Assembly (NCBI GenBank): GCA_020352895.1
Contig: CP070685.1
Coordinates: 2,281,771 to 2,316,268, forward strand
Origin: Phycisphaerales bacterium
GTDB taxonomy: Bacteria; Planctomycetota; Phycisphaerae; UBA1845; G020352895
DNA length: 34,498 nucleotides
Direction of reading: 5' to 3'
The translations under genes and the position numbers were made by a program. Shown here piece after piece: positions 16,101-23,392 of this stretch. Numbering within the stretch: position 1 is the stretch's first letter; each line of letters begins with the position of its first letter. The notes beneath the pieces are model-generated. The model worked only from the letters and a program-made list of their open reading frames with translations, was not told where the DNA came from and did no database searches.

Positions 16101-16248
16101 CCGCCTGGAGGCCCGGCGGGCCCTGCTGACGGCTCAGTTCCAGGCCATGGAGCGCTCGCTGGCCGCCCTCCAGTCCCAGCAGAACGCACTTATCGGGCTC
16201 AACTCTCTGATGACCATTGCGGGTACGGGCCTGTCGTCCGGCCAGTAA
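13111..16248 (+). CDS. fliD: Flagellar cap protein FliD (HAP2), greatly enlarged
   Basis: FliD caps the filament tip and folds incoming flagellin subunits. The N-terminal signature is clear (ISSGIGLISGLNIQDLVNQL then IAIDARPRTLVQQQLASIQA), as are the FliD_N end near FGFVVKSLMANHQLVS and the FliD_C part (VVSDVKTFVQTYNDVVDRIA, EEAFREAVDESPERVEQLFT) with a terminal coiled coil ending LAALQSQQNALIGLNSLMTI. The length of 1045 residues is about twice the usual 450-500. Most of the excess (about 140-700) is a series of flagellin-IN-like units, each with an LN-x-G-x-G turn (near 146, 255, 305, 510 and 619) and a (T/V)(L/V)(Q/N/G)(D/E)(V/L) helix (near 176, 346, 430, 541 and 651). The start is GTG, fixed by GAGGAGG six nt upstream and by the family N-terminus. 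Confidence 0.94.
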   Translation: MGTISSGIGLISGLNIQDLVNQLIAIDARPRTLVQQQLASIQAIRTAYMELNARLLALKNAVGPLSETDTFRAFRATSSDETVVSASVDRTASAGSFGFVVKSLMANHQLVSRGMADASATGLGSGTVTVEVGNGRLNKPTSLDFLNGQEGVRRGRIRITDRSGASAVVDLRTALTVNDVLEAIHDAEGISVSGSVRGDALVLTDQSGGAGLFMVEELDGGSTAGDLGILAAVASETIQGRDLVSLSDHTLLTQLNDGNGVGRARGLDDLIIYVGQDAHQFGVNLDATMRGDAADPTSGTRLAQLNHGGGVDLGVIRITDRAGNSAEIDLSTIDRGLDAGGLNQTTVQDVVNRINEALEAEGVNVRVGQPSGNFAHLTLTDSTDVDTVPEDLRSNLIVEDVSGSAAADLGIVADEDDDTVDGTDVFKMDTLGDVVRAINYADGNGAGALHVTATIDGKGLRLQAADVVRVEAGSERSTAAGDLGLLGIEGQDVQSRDLVAGLNTVLLRSLNGGAGVAGQLSIVGRDGVGSVSVDVEQVQTVQELIDLINENAGTTGLSARVNAAANGIEIVDASGGAGFLEISGDAAEALGLAGSHEADTATANAQLQYISAHTELSALNYGKGIARGQFRVTNSKGISATVDLSQGNEVTLQDVIDEINSRPGLQVLARVNDQGDGLILMDQAGGEGRLKVEELGSTTAQDLNILGEAEEGEDFIDGSHEYRVEVTMGDTLNSLAAKIRDASYGRVSATVINDGSEVKPYRLTLASKIGGTDGILSFDTHQIGLETSTLVEARDAVLMLGGESAANSVLITSGSNTVSDVVTGVTINLLSPSDDAVTVTVEKDVDAVVSDVKTFVQTYNDVVDRIAQQTSFNAETEQRGILLGEPTVSTVQSRLSNLILSPLSGAAGGFEYAYAVGLSLGAGGRLTFDEEAFREAVDESPERVEQLFTTEETGLAARLEGALDELTDSFDGLLTRRDETLGQREELLSDRIDDLTVRLEARRALLTAQFQAMERSLAALQSQQNALIGLNSLMTIAGTGLSSGQ

Positions 16249-16312
16249 AAACGCCCTTCGGCCTGGTGATTTCGATGAACCGGCCCGGTGCCCACGCCGA
16301 TAGATCGCACAG

Positions 16313-16822
16313 ATGACGGATGCCTTCAATAATCCATATTTACGGGACGCCGTCCTGACCGCCCCGCCGGAGCAGCTCCAGATGATGCTGTACGACGGGG
16401 CCATCCGCTTTGCCGCGCAGGGGCGGGACGCGATTGAAGCGGAGGACCATCAGAAGGCCTATGATGCCCTGACTCGGGCCCAGAAGATCGTGCTCGAGTT
16501 GATCAACGGGCTGCGCGAGGAAGTGGATCCACCCCTGGTCAAGCAGGTTTCCAGCATCTACATGTTCATTTATCGCAAGCTGGTAGAGGCCAACGTCAAC
16601 AAGGACGCGGCGGTTCTGGATGACGCCTTGAAGTTGCTTCGATACCAGCGTGACACGTGGAGCCTGCTCTTGGAGAAGCTGCGTGCGGAGCAGGCCCAGT
16701 CCTCTTCGCCGCCGCCCGCGGCCACAGTTCAAAGTCCCTTGCCGGCTGCGTCGGGCGCTCGGCCCCCGCGTACGCCCCCGACAGCTGAAACGGGTTATCG
16801 GCCGATCAGCGTCGAGGGCTGA
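16313..16822 (+). CDS. fliS: Flagellin export chaperone FliS
   Basis: FliS is a four-helix cytoplasmic chaperone that binds the C-terminal D0 of flagellin and prevents premature polymerisation. The family signature is present: NNPYLRDAVLTAPPEQLQMM with LYDGAIRF, then AYDALTRAQKIVLELINGLR and SIYMFIYRKLVEANVNKDAA followed by LRYQRDTWSLLLEKL. Residues 1-125 correspond to a full FliS; residues ~126-169 add a Pro/Ala/Ser-rich, probably disordered tail. It follows fliD by 64 nt, the usual fliD-fliS order. There is no good SD before the ATG at 16313, so translation may be coupled or weak. It is the last recognisable flagellar gene of the cluster. Confidence 0.94.
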   Translation: MTDAFNNPYLRDAVLTAPPEQLQMMLYDGAIRFAAQGRDAIEAEDHQKAYDALTRAQKIVLELINGLREEVDPPLVKQVSSIYMFIYRKLVEANVNKDAAVLDDALKLLRYQRDTWSLLLEKLRAEQAQSSSPPPAATVQSPLPAASGARPPRTPPTAETGYRPISVEG

Positions 16823-17105
16823 TGCGCCCGCATCCGCGTCAGCGTTACGCTCCCACTGTGACAATGCTGATAAGCCCTTGTCTCGGGGAACGACGCGCCT
16901 TGACCGAACCGCATGTGCCCGGGTACACAGACCGGGTGCGTGCCACCGGGGCGGTCCTCGGTCCGAAGTCGGTCCGATCGCCGCGGCCGGATGGCTTGAT
17001 GAACCGCGCCGGCAGAGCAGCGTATAGGCTGATGGGACGGTCGGAGGTTTCGAACCACCAGCGCGTGCAGGGTCGACGGGCCTTCAGAGACCGAGAGCGA
17101 TTCAT

Positions 17106-18233
17106 ATGAGATGCCTAAGGAGCCGCGTTCCGGCGGTCGCTGCAGTTACTTGTGCCTTCGCGCTGAGCGTGTTGCTGCCATGGGACGGGGGCTCGGCCGG
17201 CCTCGCTTCGGCCTTCGGCCAGACGCCGCCCGGCGTGCAAATCACCGCCGACGAGCTGGCCCAGCGCATCGCTAGAGCGGAGGAGAACCTGGCCCAGGGG
17301 AGAGTGGCCAAGGGACAGGCACGTGCCACCTACCTGGAGCTGGCTCGCCGCGATTTTGCCTTCGTCAGTTCGACCAACCCGGCCGACGGCGAGGCCATGT
17401 TCGGTCTCGCTGAGGTCGCGCGCGAACTCGGCAACATGAAGGATGCCGAGACGCAGTACCGCAGGTACATCGACATGCCCGACGGTCGCACGGACTATCG
17501 AGCCTACGCGGGGCTGGGGCAGGTCTATCTTCACTCCAAGTACTACCGGCTGGCCCTGCCGCGGTTCAAGCGTGCCGTTCAGTTGAACGCGGCCAGCGCC
17601 ACGGCTTACGATGGCCTGGCCCAGAGTTTCCTGGGGCTGGAGAAGACGAACGAGGCTTACGCGGCGATCATGCGGGCCCGAGAGCTCGACGCCAACAATG
17701 AGCAGATTCTGAACACGTTCGTTCACACCTGCCTGGGCACGGTTGCAGAGGACGGAAGAATCGAGAAGCCCGAGTGGCTGGTGGAAGCTCTGCGGGCCTG
17801 CCACGAGGGGATCGGCATTCTCGACGCCAAGTGGGCCAAGACTCCTGAGGACGTGGAACTTCTGCAACGGAAAGCCGAGTTCCTGGATCTGATCATCACC
17901 ATCACGCAGAATCAGTTGCGGGTCGGTGCGGAGCTCGACGCGGAGAAGATCATCAGGTTGGTGCGTACGCGGCGTGAGAAGCAGCAGGTCGACCAGATGC
18001 TATTGGACCATGAGTCTCTCTTCTTTCTGATCTACGCCTTGCAGATGCTGCCCGAAGACATTTCCCTGCACATGATGGCTGCGGAACTCCAGATACAGTT
18101 GAGCATGATTGACCAGGCCAGAGAGACGCTGGACGCGATTCTGAAACTCCAGCCCGAGAACCAGCAGGCACGGGCCATGCTCAATGAACTCGATGCCCAA
18201 CCCGCGGCCCCGTCCGGACTTCCTGCTGAGTGA
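17106..18233 (+). CDS. Secreted tetratricopeptide-repeat protein
   Basis: A 375-residue protein with an N-terminal signal peptide (VPAVAAVTCAFALSVLLP, with a likely cleavage after ASAFGQ). It is followed by helical TPR-like repeats, the clearest at about residues 75-205 (GEAMFGLAEVARELGNMKDA, YAGLGQVYLHSKYYRLALPR, TAYDGLAQSFLGLEKTNEAY) and one near the C-terminus (ISLHMMAAELQIQLSMIDQA). TPRs act as protein-protein scaffolds, so it probably works in the periplasm or at the cell surface. It lies 283 nt after fliS with no shared spacing, and nothing ties it functionally to the flagellum apart from position. The 16823-17105 gap holds no recognisable feature. The specific role is unknown. Confidence 0.8.
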   Translation: MRCLRSRVPAVAAVTCAFALSVLLPWDGGSAGLASAFGQTPPGVQITADELAQRIARAEENLAQGRVAKGQARATYLELARRDFAFVSSTNPADGEAMFGLAEVARELGNMKDAETQYRRYIDMPDGRTDYRAYAGLGQVYLHSKYYRLALPRFKRAVQLNAASATAYDGLAQSFLGLEKTNEAYAAIMRARELDANNEQILNTFVHTCLGTVAEDGRIEKPEWLVEALRACHEGIGILDAKWAKTPEDVELLQRKAEFLDLIITITQNQLRVGAELDAEKIIRLVRTRREKQQVDQMLLDHESLFFLIYALQMLPEDISLHMMAAELQIQLSMIDQARETLDAILKLQPENQQARAMLNELDAQPAAPSGLPAE

Positions 18234-18275
18234 GTTGACGGTTTCCGCCCCCACCGCTATGGTAATCGCGCGGGC

Positions 18276-18359
18276 GCCCGGGTGGCGGAATTGGCAGACG
18301 CGCATGGTTGAGGGCCATGTGCCCGCAAGGGCGTGCTGGTTCGACTCCAGTCCCGGGCA
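18276..18359 (+). tRNA. tRNA-Leu (anticodon GAG)
   Basis: A complete class II tRNA of 84 nt. The acceptor stem GCCCGGG (18276-18282) pairs with CCCGGGC (18352-18358), with discriminator A at 18359. The D-arm GGCGGAATTGGCAGACGC is typical of tRNA-Leu. The anticodon stem CATGG/CCATG encloses the loop TTGAGGG, giving anticodon GAG (reads CTC/CTT). The long variable arm TGCCCGCAAGGGCGT and the T-arm CTGGTTCGACTCCAG complete it. The 3' CCA is not encoded (GCATTATCC follows). Confidence 0.97.
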
Positions 18360-18398
18360 TTATCCACAGGCGTATGCAAAGGCCGAGTAGACGTGCCG

Positions 18399-20381
18399 AT
18401 GACACACCCCGAGCACCCGCCGCGAGACCGCGCCTGGTTCGGCACCGCCGTGGGGCGGTGCGGGCTGCAATTGATGGTGCTGGCCGTTGCTCTGACCGGC
18501 TGCAACCAGCCGGATTCCTGGCAGGGGTTCGGCCAAGGGCGATCCCGTCGGTCGTTGCCTACGGTCACTGATCGCCTTCGCGATGCGTATCCTGACCTGG
18601 CCTCGAACCGCTTCCTGGTGCTGGCCGATTTTGAACGACCCGAGCACGGGCAGATCTTTACCATGCTCACGCCTCAAGGGGGCGGGTACTTCCACACGAG
18701 CACGCGACGGAGCCGGCCCGAGACCGGAGCTGGTTCTCTGGAGGTACATTTCGGGGCGGCCAGGGATGTGTTGATCGCCCGTGACGACCCTTCCGGGGAC
18801 TGGACATTGCCGGCCGACTGGCGGCCGTACAGCCTGCTGCTGATGAGTATCTACCATCCCGAGGGCATGGGGACCGTGACGCTCGAGGTTCTGGGTCGTA
18901 ACGCCAGAGTGGGCTATCACCGTCCCGGCATTGTGCTGAGCCCCGGCTGGAACACGGTCCGGGTGGATCTGGCGGACGTGGCCCGGTGGGTGAACCTGGA
19001 TCAGGTGAGTGAGATTCGCTGGCGACCCACGCAGTTCACCGAGCCCACCACGTGGTACCTCGACGACATGATCCTGGCAGACAACCGCGTGGAGGTGCTT
19101 GGGAGCCCCGACGGGCCGGCGGGCGATATGTTCGTCGTTCACGAGGGGCAGCGAATCCGCGTGGGCGTCTCCGGACGTTTCGAGCTTGTTTTTGCCGGCG
19201 GCGAGATCGTGGGCTGGTACGATCTTCGGCGCGATCCCGCCAGGGATCGCAACTGCGTCAATTGGCCGAGCGCCGCGGACGCGACGCTGGGCCCGATGCC
19301 CATCGTGCTCCGCGCTGCGGGGGCAGGGCCGGGCGACTTTCCTGGCGAGCAGGCTCCCTCGAGTGGGCTGGATCTCGACGGGGACCGGGGCTGGTCGCCG
19401 TTGGGGCGGTATATCAGCTCCAGGCAGCGGCTGGTGGAGGCCAACGCCCTGCGCGTGGTAGTCGCTTGCGAGCGAGCCATGAGCGGAGGCCGGAGCAACC
19501 ACCCCGAAAGCCCGAAAGGAGCAGCGGATGACCGGGCCGACTCAGCCGGCGGCGACGGTGCTTCGACCCGGTCGCTGATCACGACGCAATATACCGTCAC
19601 ACCTATGGGTCGGGTGTTTGTGCACATCACGTGCCCGAGCACGTTAGGAGACTGGCGGGCCGAAGAGTTGGCCGTCGCCTTTACGACCAGCCTGGAAGGG
19701 GGATTCGAGCCGCTGTGTCATTCGGCGCCGCTGGCGGCCGCCGAGCCGGAATCCGCGCCGGTCAGCTTCGTGTTGTTCGCTCGCGGGCGGGGCCGCCCTG
19801 GCTCCAGCGACCTGCTGTGTGTCGCGCACGACCCGGGAGACCTGCCCGATGCGGTGGTTCTGGAGAGTGATGACGAGTACCGTGTGGCTGCGATGCTCCG
19901 GGCGAGCCGTCTCCGTCGGCCCGTTCAGGAGTGGGCCCTGGCCATGGTAGTCTGGCCCGACGACATCGACGACGTGGAAGAAGCCGCACTTCTGGCTGCC
20001 GACTACTGCTACCCGCCGCACGCGCGGATGGACGTAGGAACGCTGGTGCGGACCGATCCAGGCGACCTGGACAACGACGGCTTCAACGAAGGCGAGGGCT
20101 GCTTTGTGATCGAGCCGGCCGGAACTCGGGCCCGCGTTCGTCTGGAGGTTGGCGAGCATCCTTGCTGGCATCCGATGTTTAAGCTGCGTGAGACGGCCGG
20201 GCGCAACGCGTGGGCCTACGCCGACGGTGAGATTCTCAAAACCTCGGCTCGTTCCGCGGATGGGTCTATTCTGTTCCGCCTGGACCGTATCGTGGACCGT
20301 CCCGTGGAGATCGAGGTGATGTTGCAGGCGGATTCTGCTCCGGCGGACGGCGGGGCGGCTGCGGCGGCTCCCGGCGCTTGA
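18399..20381 (+). CDS. Large hypothetical lipoprotein with carbohydrate-binding-like N-terminal domain
   Basis: A 660-residue protein with a lipoprotein signal: hydrophobic LMVLAVALTGC gives a lipobox (L-T-G-C) with the modified Cys at about residue 35. After it, roughly residues 65-240 look like a beta-sandwich of the type found in carbohydrate-binding modules (FLVLADFERPEHGQIFTMLT, WRPYSLLLMSIYHPEGMGTV, WYLDDMILADNR), inferred from pattern only. The rest is unrecognised; one DPGDLDNDGFNEGEGC segment is Asp/Asn-rich and might bind calcium. The frame extends upstream to 18333, but that overlaps the tRNA, so the ATG at 18399 (or GTG 18393) is preferred. It is followed by rph with almost no gap. 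Confidence 0.72.
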   Translation: MTHPEHPPRDRAWFGTAVGRCGLQLMVLAVALTGCNQPDSWQGFGQGRSRRSLPTVTDRLRDAYPDLASNRFLVLADFERPEHGQIFTMLTPQGGGYFHTSTRRSRPETGAGSLEVHFGAARDVLIARDDPSGDWTLPADWRPYSLLLMSIYHPEGMGTVTLEVLGRNARVGYHRPGIVLSPGWNTVRVDLADVARWVNLDQVSEIRWRPTQFTEPTTWYLDDMILADNRVEVLGSPDGPAGDMFVVHEGQRIRVGVSGRFELVFAGGEIVGWYDLRRDPARDRNCVNWPSAADATLGPMPIVLRAAGAGPGDFPGEQAPSSGLDLDGDRGWSPLGRYISSRQRLVEANALRVVVACERAMSGGRSNHPESPKGAADDRADSAGGDGASTRSLITTQYTVTPMGRVFVHITCPSTLGDWRAEELAVAFTTSLEGGFEPLCHSAPLAAAEPESAPVSFVLFARGRGRPGSSDLLCVAHDPGDLPDAVVLESDDEYRVAAMLRASRLRRPVQEWALAMVVWPDDIDDVEEAALLAADYCYPPHARMDVGTLVRTDPGDLDNDGFNEGEGCFVIEPAGTRARVRLEVGEHPCWHPMFKLRETAGRNAWAYADGEILKTSARSADGSILFRLDRIVDRPVEIEVMLQADSAPADGGAAAAAPGA

Positions 20382-20430
20382 CGTGCCGGTCCGCGGCAGC
20401 ATTCGCCGGCCCGAAGAATGCGAGACCATT

Positions 20431-21159
20431 GTGCCGCGAAGTAACGGGAGAGGTAACCGGGAGCTGCGACCCTGCTGCATCGAGCGTGCCTACACCAAGT
20501 TCGTTCCGGGCTCGGTGTTGATGAGCCTTGGAGACACGCGTGTGCTCTGCACGGCCTGTTTCGAGGCAGGGGTCCCGGGTTGGCGCCAAGGCAGCGGTCT
20601 GGGCTGGGTGACGGCGGAGTACGACATGCTGCCCACGGCTGGCGGGGCGCGCAAACCGCGCAGCCGCAACCGTGTGGACGGGCGCTCTCAGGAGATTCAG
20701 CGACTCATCGGAAGGTGCCTGCGGGCCGTGACCGACATGAGCGGGCTGGGGGAGAATTCGATCCTGCTCGATTGTGACGTCATTCAGGCGGACGGAGGGA
20801 CGCGCACGGCGGCGATCACAGGGGCATACGTAGCCCTGTGTGACGCGGTGCGCCACGGGCTTCAACACGGGCTCATCGCCGCATCGCCGGTTACCGAATC
20901 GGTGGCGGCCGTAAGCGTCGGCCGAGTCGGCGGCAAGCTGCTGCTCGACCTGGATTACCAAGAGGATGCGGCCGCGGACGTGGACGTCAACGTGGTCATG
21001 ACCGGCGGCGGCCGGCTAGTCGAAATCCAGGGTACGGCGGAGCGTGGCAGCTTCACCCGGGCCGAACTGGGTCGTATGGTGACCCTCGCCGCTTCGGGCA
21101 TCCGCCAACTCCACGAGGCGCAGGAGAGGGCCCTTCGCCGCCGGATGACGAAGGGGTAG
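20431..21159 (+). CDS. rph: Ribonuclease PH
   Basis: RNase PH is a phosphate-dependent 3'-5' exoribonuclease that trims tRNA precursors and acts as a hexamer in the cytoplasm. The product (242 residues) shows the hallmark blocks NRELRPCCIERAYTKFVPGS then VLMSLGDTRVLCTA, GWVTAEYDMLP, SRNRVDGRSQEIQRLIGRCL with RAVTDM, LDCDVIQADGGTRTAAITGA followed by YVAL, and the C-terminal TGGGRLVEIQGTAERGSFTR. The frame is open from a GTG at 20383, two nt after the lipoprotein stop, but the GTG at 20431 gives a length and N-terminus (MPRSNGRGNRELRP) like other RNase PH proteins, so it is preferred; neither has a convincing SD. Adjacent genes overlap or nearly overlap, implying one operon ending in rdgB. Confidence 0.93.
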   Translation: MPRSNGRGNRELRPCCIERAYTKFVPGSVLMSLGDTRVLCTACFEAGVPGWRQGSGLGWVTAEYDMLPTAGGARKPRSRNRVDGRSQEIQRLIGRCLRAVTDMSGLGENSILLDCDVIQADGGTRTAAITGAYVALCDAVRHGLQHGLIAASPVTESVAAVSVGRVGGKLLLDLDYQEDAAADVDVNVVMTGGGRLVEIQGTAERGSFTRAELGRMVTLAASGIRQLHEAQERALRRRMTKG

Positions 21160-21169
21160 AATCCTGTCC

Positions 21170-22012
21170 ATGTCGTTCCAGCGGGACAGACAGGCACTTT
21201 TGTGTACCGGGCTTCTGTCGCTGGCCGGCCTGCCCATTCTGTCGGCCGGTTGCCAGGAGACCAGCGAGGGCCGATGGGAATTCAAGTCCTGGGAGTCCTC
21301 AGAGCAGTCCGAGGGCGAGGCGTGGACGATTCTGTGCCTGGAAACCTACGGGCCCGAGGGCCGCGAACCCACGGAGCTGCTGGCCGACGCCCTTCGGAAG
21401 GCCCAGGGGCTGGAGCCCGATTCCGTTCGTCTGGTCCATGATGGCGAGAGCCATCGTTTGTATTACGGCACCTACTACCGCCACCGCGACGCAGACACCG
21501 GCGAGTATCGAATCCCTCCCGAGTTGCGGCGCGACATGAGTTATATCCGCCAGTTGGCCACCGGCCAGACGTATCCATTCCTTCATTGTCTGCCGGTACC
21601 GCGGGATTCCGGTCCGCTCGGTCCGCCTGAATGGGATCTGCGGCGGGCCCCGGGCGATTTTACGTTGCTGGTGGCGGTTTACTCCGACATGCCCGAGCGA
21701 CGCGAGGCCGCCATCGAGCACGTCCGGCTGTTGCGTGAGGAGGGCGAGGAGGCGTACTACTACCACCATCTGTCCAAGAGCCACGTGTGCGTGGGATCAT
21801 TCGTCGATTCGTCGGCCGACCCTTTCGGTGGTGCGGTGCCGCGCATCGACGATCCGGCCTGCCGGGCAGCCCGGCGCAAACATCCGCATTTCATTTACAA
21901 CGGGCAGTACATCTCCAACGTGAATCGGGACTCGTCCGGGAACATCGTCTCCAAGACCCGGCAGCCGACCCGATTGGTGCGCATACCCAGGGATGAAGAC
22001 AGGGGGCTGTAG
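21170..22012 (+). CDS. Small lipoprotein with SPOR-like C-terminal region
   Basis: A 280-residue protein with a lipoprotein signal peptide (LLCTGLLSLAGLPILSAGC; lipobox S-A-G-C, modified Cys at about residue 28). The body includes two beta-alpha-beta-like stretches: WTILCLETYGPEGREPTELL at about 51-70 and FTLLVAVYSDMPERREAAIE followed by HVRLLREEGEEAYYYHHLSK and VCVGSF at about 164-213. The latter resembles SPOR domains, which bind denuded septal peptidoglycan, in pattern and length. It could be a divergent SPOR lipoprotein, but the match is by eye only. It sits 10 nt after rph and 8 nt before rdgB, inside what looks like one operon. Confidence 0.68.
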   Translation: MSFQRDRQALLCTGLLSLAGLPILSAGCQETSEGRWEFKSWESSEQSEGEAWTILCLETYGPEGREPTELLADALRKAQGLEPDSVRLVHDGESHRLYYGTYYRHRDADTGEYRIPPELRRDMSYIRQLATGQTYPFLHCLPVPRDSGPLGPPEWDLRRAPGDFTLLVAVYSDMPERREAAIEHVRLLREEGEEAYYYHHLSKSHVCVGSFVDSSADPFGGAVPRIDDPACRAARRKHPHFIYNGQYISNVNRDSSGNIVSKTRQPTRLVRIPRDEDRGL

Positions 22013-22020
22013 TCCGAGTG

Positions 22021-22641
22021 ATGTCTTGCGGGTTCTCACGCATCGAGGGACGGGTCATCGTCATTGCCACGCGTAATGCCGGCAAGATCCGCGAGATTCG
22101 CCAGATTCTGGCGCATCTGCCCGCAAGATGGAAGACACTGGACGAGTTTCCGGAGTTGCCCGACTGCGAAGAGACCGGAATGACGTTCGCAGACAATGCC
22201 CGAGCCAAGGCCTTGTACTACTCCGAGGCAACGGGGCATCTGGCCCTGGCCGACGATTCGGGGCTGGAGGTGGACGTGCTCGAAGGGCGTCCCGGCGTTC
22301 GCTCGGCTCGGTACGCCGGTGCCGGCAAGGACGACGCGGCCAACAACGCTCGTTTGATCGGCGAGCTGGCAGGCATCCCCGCCGAACAGCGCACGGCCCG
22401 GTTCCGGTGTGCCGCTGCTCTGGCCGAGAAGGGGCGGGTGTTGGCTGAGGGAGACGGATCGGTTGAGGGGCGTATCATCGACGAACCTCGCGGGCACAAC
22501 GGCTTCGGCTACGACCCCCATTTCCTGTTACCGGAGCGGGGCGTGACTACGGCCGAGCTGGACACGGCGGAGAAGTCGCGCATCAGTCATCGGGGCCGGG
22601 CGTTGCGGGCTCTGGCCGCCAAGCTTGAAGAGCTCGGCTGA
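22021..22641 (+). CDS. rdgB: XTP/dITP diphosphatase (non-canonical purine NTP pyrophosphatase, RdgB/HAM1)
   Basis: RdgB hydrolyses ITP, dITP and XTP to monophosphates and keeps deaminated purines out of nucleic acids. The 206-residue product carries all family motifs: VIVIATRNAGKIREIRQIL near the start, LALADDSGLEVDVLEGRPGV followed by RSARYAG, RCAAALAEKGRVLAEGDGSV, the GFGYDPHFLLPERGVTTAEL block, and the terminal KSRISHRGRALRAL. The start is ATG 22021 (a GTG at 22018 is in frame directly before it), with AGGGGG at about 21999-22004 as a distant SD. It closes a packed run beginning with the 18399 lipoprotein; rph-rdgB pairing is common in other bacteria. Confidence 0.95.
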   Translation: MSCGFSRIEGRVIVIATRNAGKIREIRQILAHLPARWKTLDEFPELPDCEETGMTFADNARAKALYYSEATGHLALADDSGLEVDVLEGRPGVRSARYAGAGKDDAANNARLIGELAGIPAEQRTARFRCAAALAEKGRVLAEGDGSVEGRIIDEPRGHNGFGYDPHFLLPERGVTTAELDTAEKSRISHRGRALRALAAKLEELG

Positions 22642-22696
22642 GACTTTCGGACGATGTCGGTTCGCCGAACGAGCCGTGACGGGCTGCGGGCTGTCG

Positions 22697-22724
22697 TTGT
22701 GTGCGAACGACAGCGGGTTATAAT
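22697..22724 (+). promoter_or_regulatory. Candidate sigma-70 promoter for arginine decarboxylase
   Basis: TTGTGT (22697-22702) and a perfect TATAAT (22719-22724), with a 16-nt spacer, lie about 58 nt before the arginine decarboxylase start. The -35 matches the consensus at only 3 positions (TTG), but the -10 is perfect and very unusual in this GC-rich DNA. Confidence 0.5.
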
Positions 22725-22781
22725 CCGGCCGTTTCGGTCAGGGAGGACCTGGGCAGGTTATGACAGAGGGGACGCCGGCTC

Positions 22782-23330
22782 ATGCCCGACACTCCCACCC
22801 AGATGTTCTTTACCAAGGGCGTTGGCAAGCACAAGAACAGCCTCGAATCGTTCGAAGCTGCCCTGCGCGCGGCCGGGATCGCCCACGTGAATCTGGTTCG
22901 GGTCAGTAGCATCCTGCCGCCGGGATGCAGGATCATCTCTCGCAGCACAGGGCTGAGGCAGCTATCCCCGGGGCAGATCGTGCACGTGGTGCTGGCCGAG
23001 TCCCGCACCAACGAGCCGAACCGCCTGTGCAGCGCGGGCATCGGCCTGGCCATCCCGGCCGACGCCGGGAGACACGGCTACATCTCCGAACATCATGGTT
23101 ATGGACTCAAGGTGCGCACGCTCGCTGATATGGTGGAGGACATGGCCGCCAGCATGCTGGCCACGACCCTGGGGCTGGAGTTGGACCCGGACACCGCCTA
23201 CGACGAGCGCCAGGAGACCTACCGCACGAGCGGCCTGATTGTCCGCACGCGGGCCGCGGTTCAGACCTGCGAGGGGGACAAGAATGGTCTGTGGACCACG
23301 GTCGTGGCGGCCGCGGTGTTCCTGCCCTGA
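22782..23330 (+). CDS. pdaD: Pyruvoyl-dependent arginine decarboxylase
   Basis: This enzyme converts arginine to agmatine and CO2, using a pyruvoyl group made by self-cleavage rather than PLP. The 182-residue product matches the family throughout: MFFTKGVGKHKNSLESFEAA, GIAHVNLVRVSSILPPGCRI, GQIVHVVLAESRTNEPNRLC with GIGLAIP, and the HHGYGLKVRTLADMVEDMAA and C-terminal WTTVVAAAVFLP blocks. Self-cleavage is expected between Ser42 and Ser43 in VSSILPP, giving a small beta chain and a pyruvoyl-capped alpha chain. It has its own likely promoter upstream and ends 62 nt before the convergent regulator gene. With the agmatinase gene ~1 kb away it forms the arginine-agmatine-putrescine route. Confidence 0.95.
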   Translation: MPDTPTQMFFTKGVGKHKNSLESFEAALRAAGIAHVNLVRVSSILPPGCRIISRSTGLRQLSPGQIVHVVLAESRTNEPNRLCSAGIGLAIPADAGRHGYISEHHGYGLKVRTLADMVEDMAASMLATTLGLELDPDTAYDERQETYRTSGLIVRTRAAVQTCEGDKNGLWTTVVAAAVFLP

Positions 23331-23392
23331 ATGTCTTCAGCGGATACGACGCGGTTGGTCGTTCGTCACCAGACGGGGTGGAGCTGGAACGG

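Noticed and set aside
13693-16404. 903-residue open frame on the - strand opposite fliD
   Set aside because: It mirrors the codon structure of fliD in very GC-rich DNA, shows no protein family features, and the + strand FliD is unmistakable.
18333-18398. Upstream ATG of the large lipoprotein
   Set aside because: It lies inside the tRNA-Leu gene.
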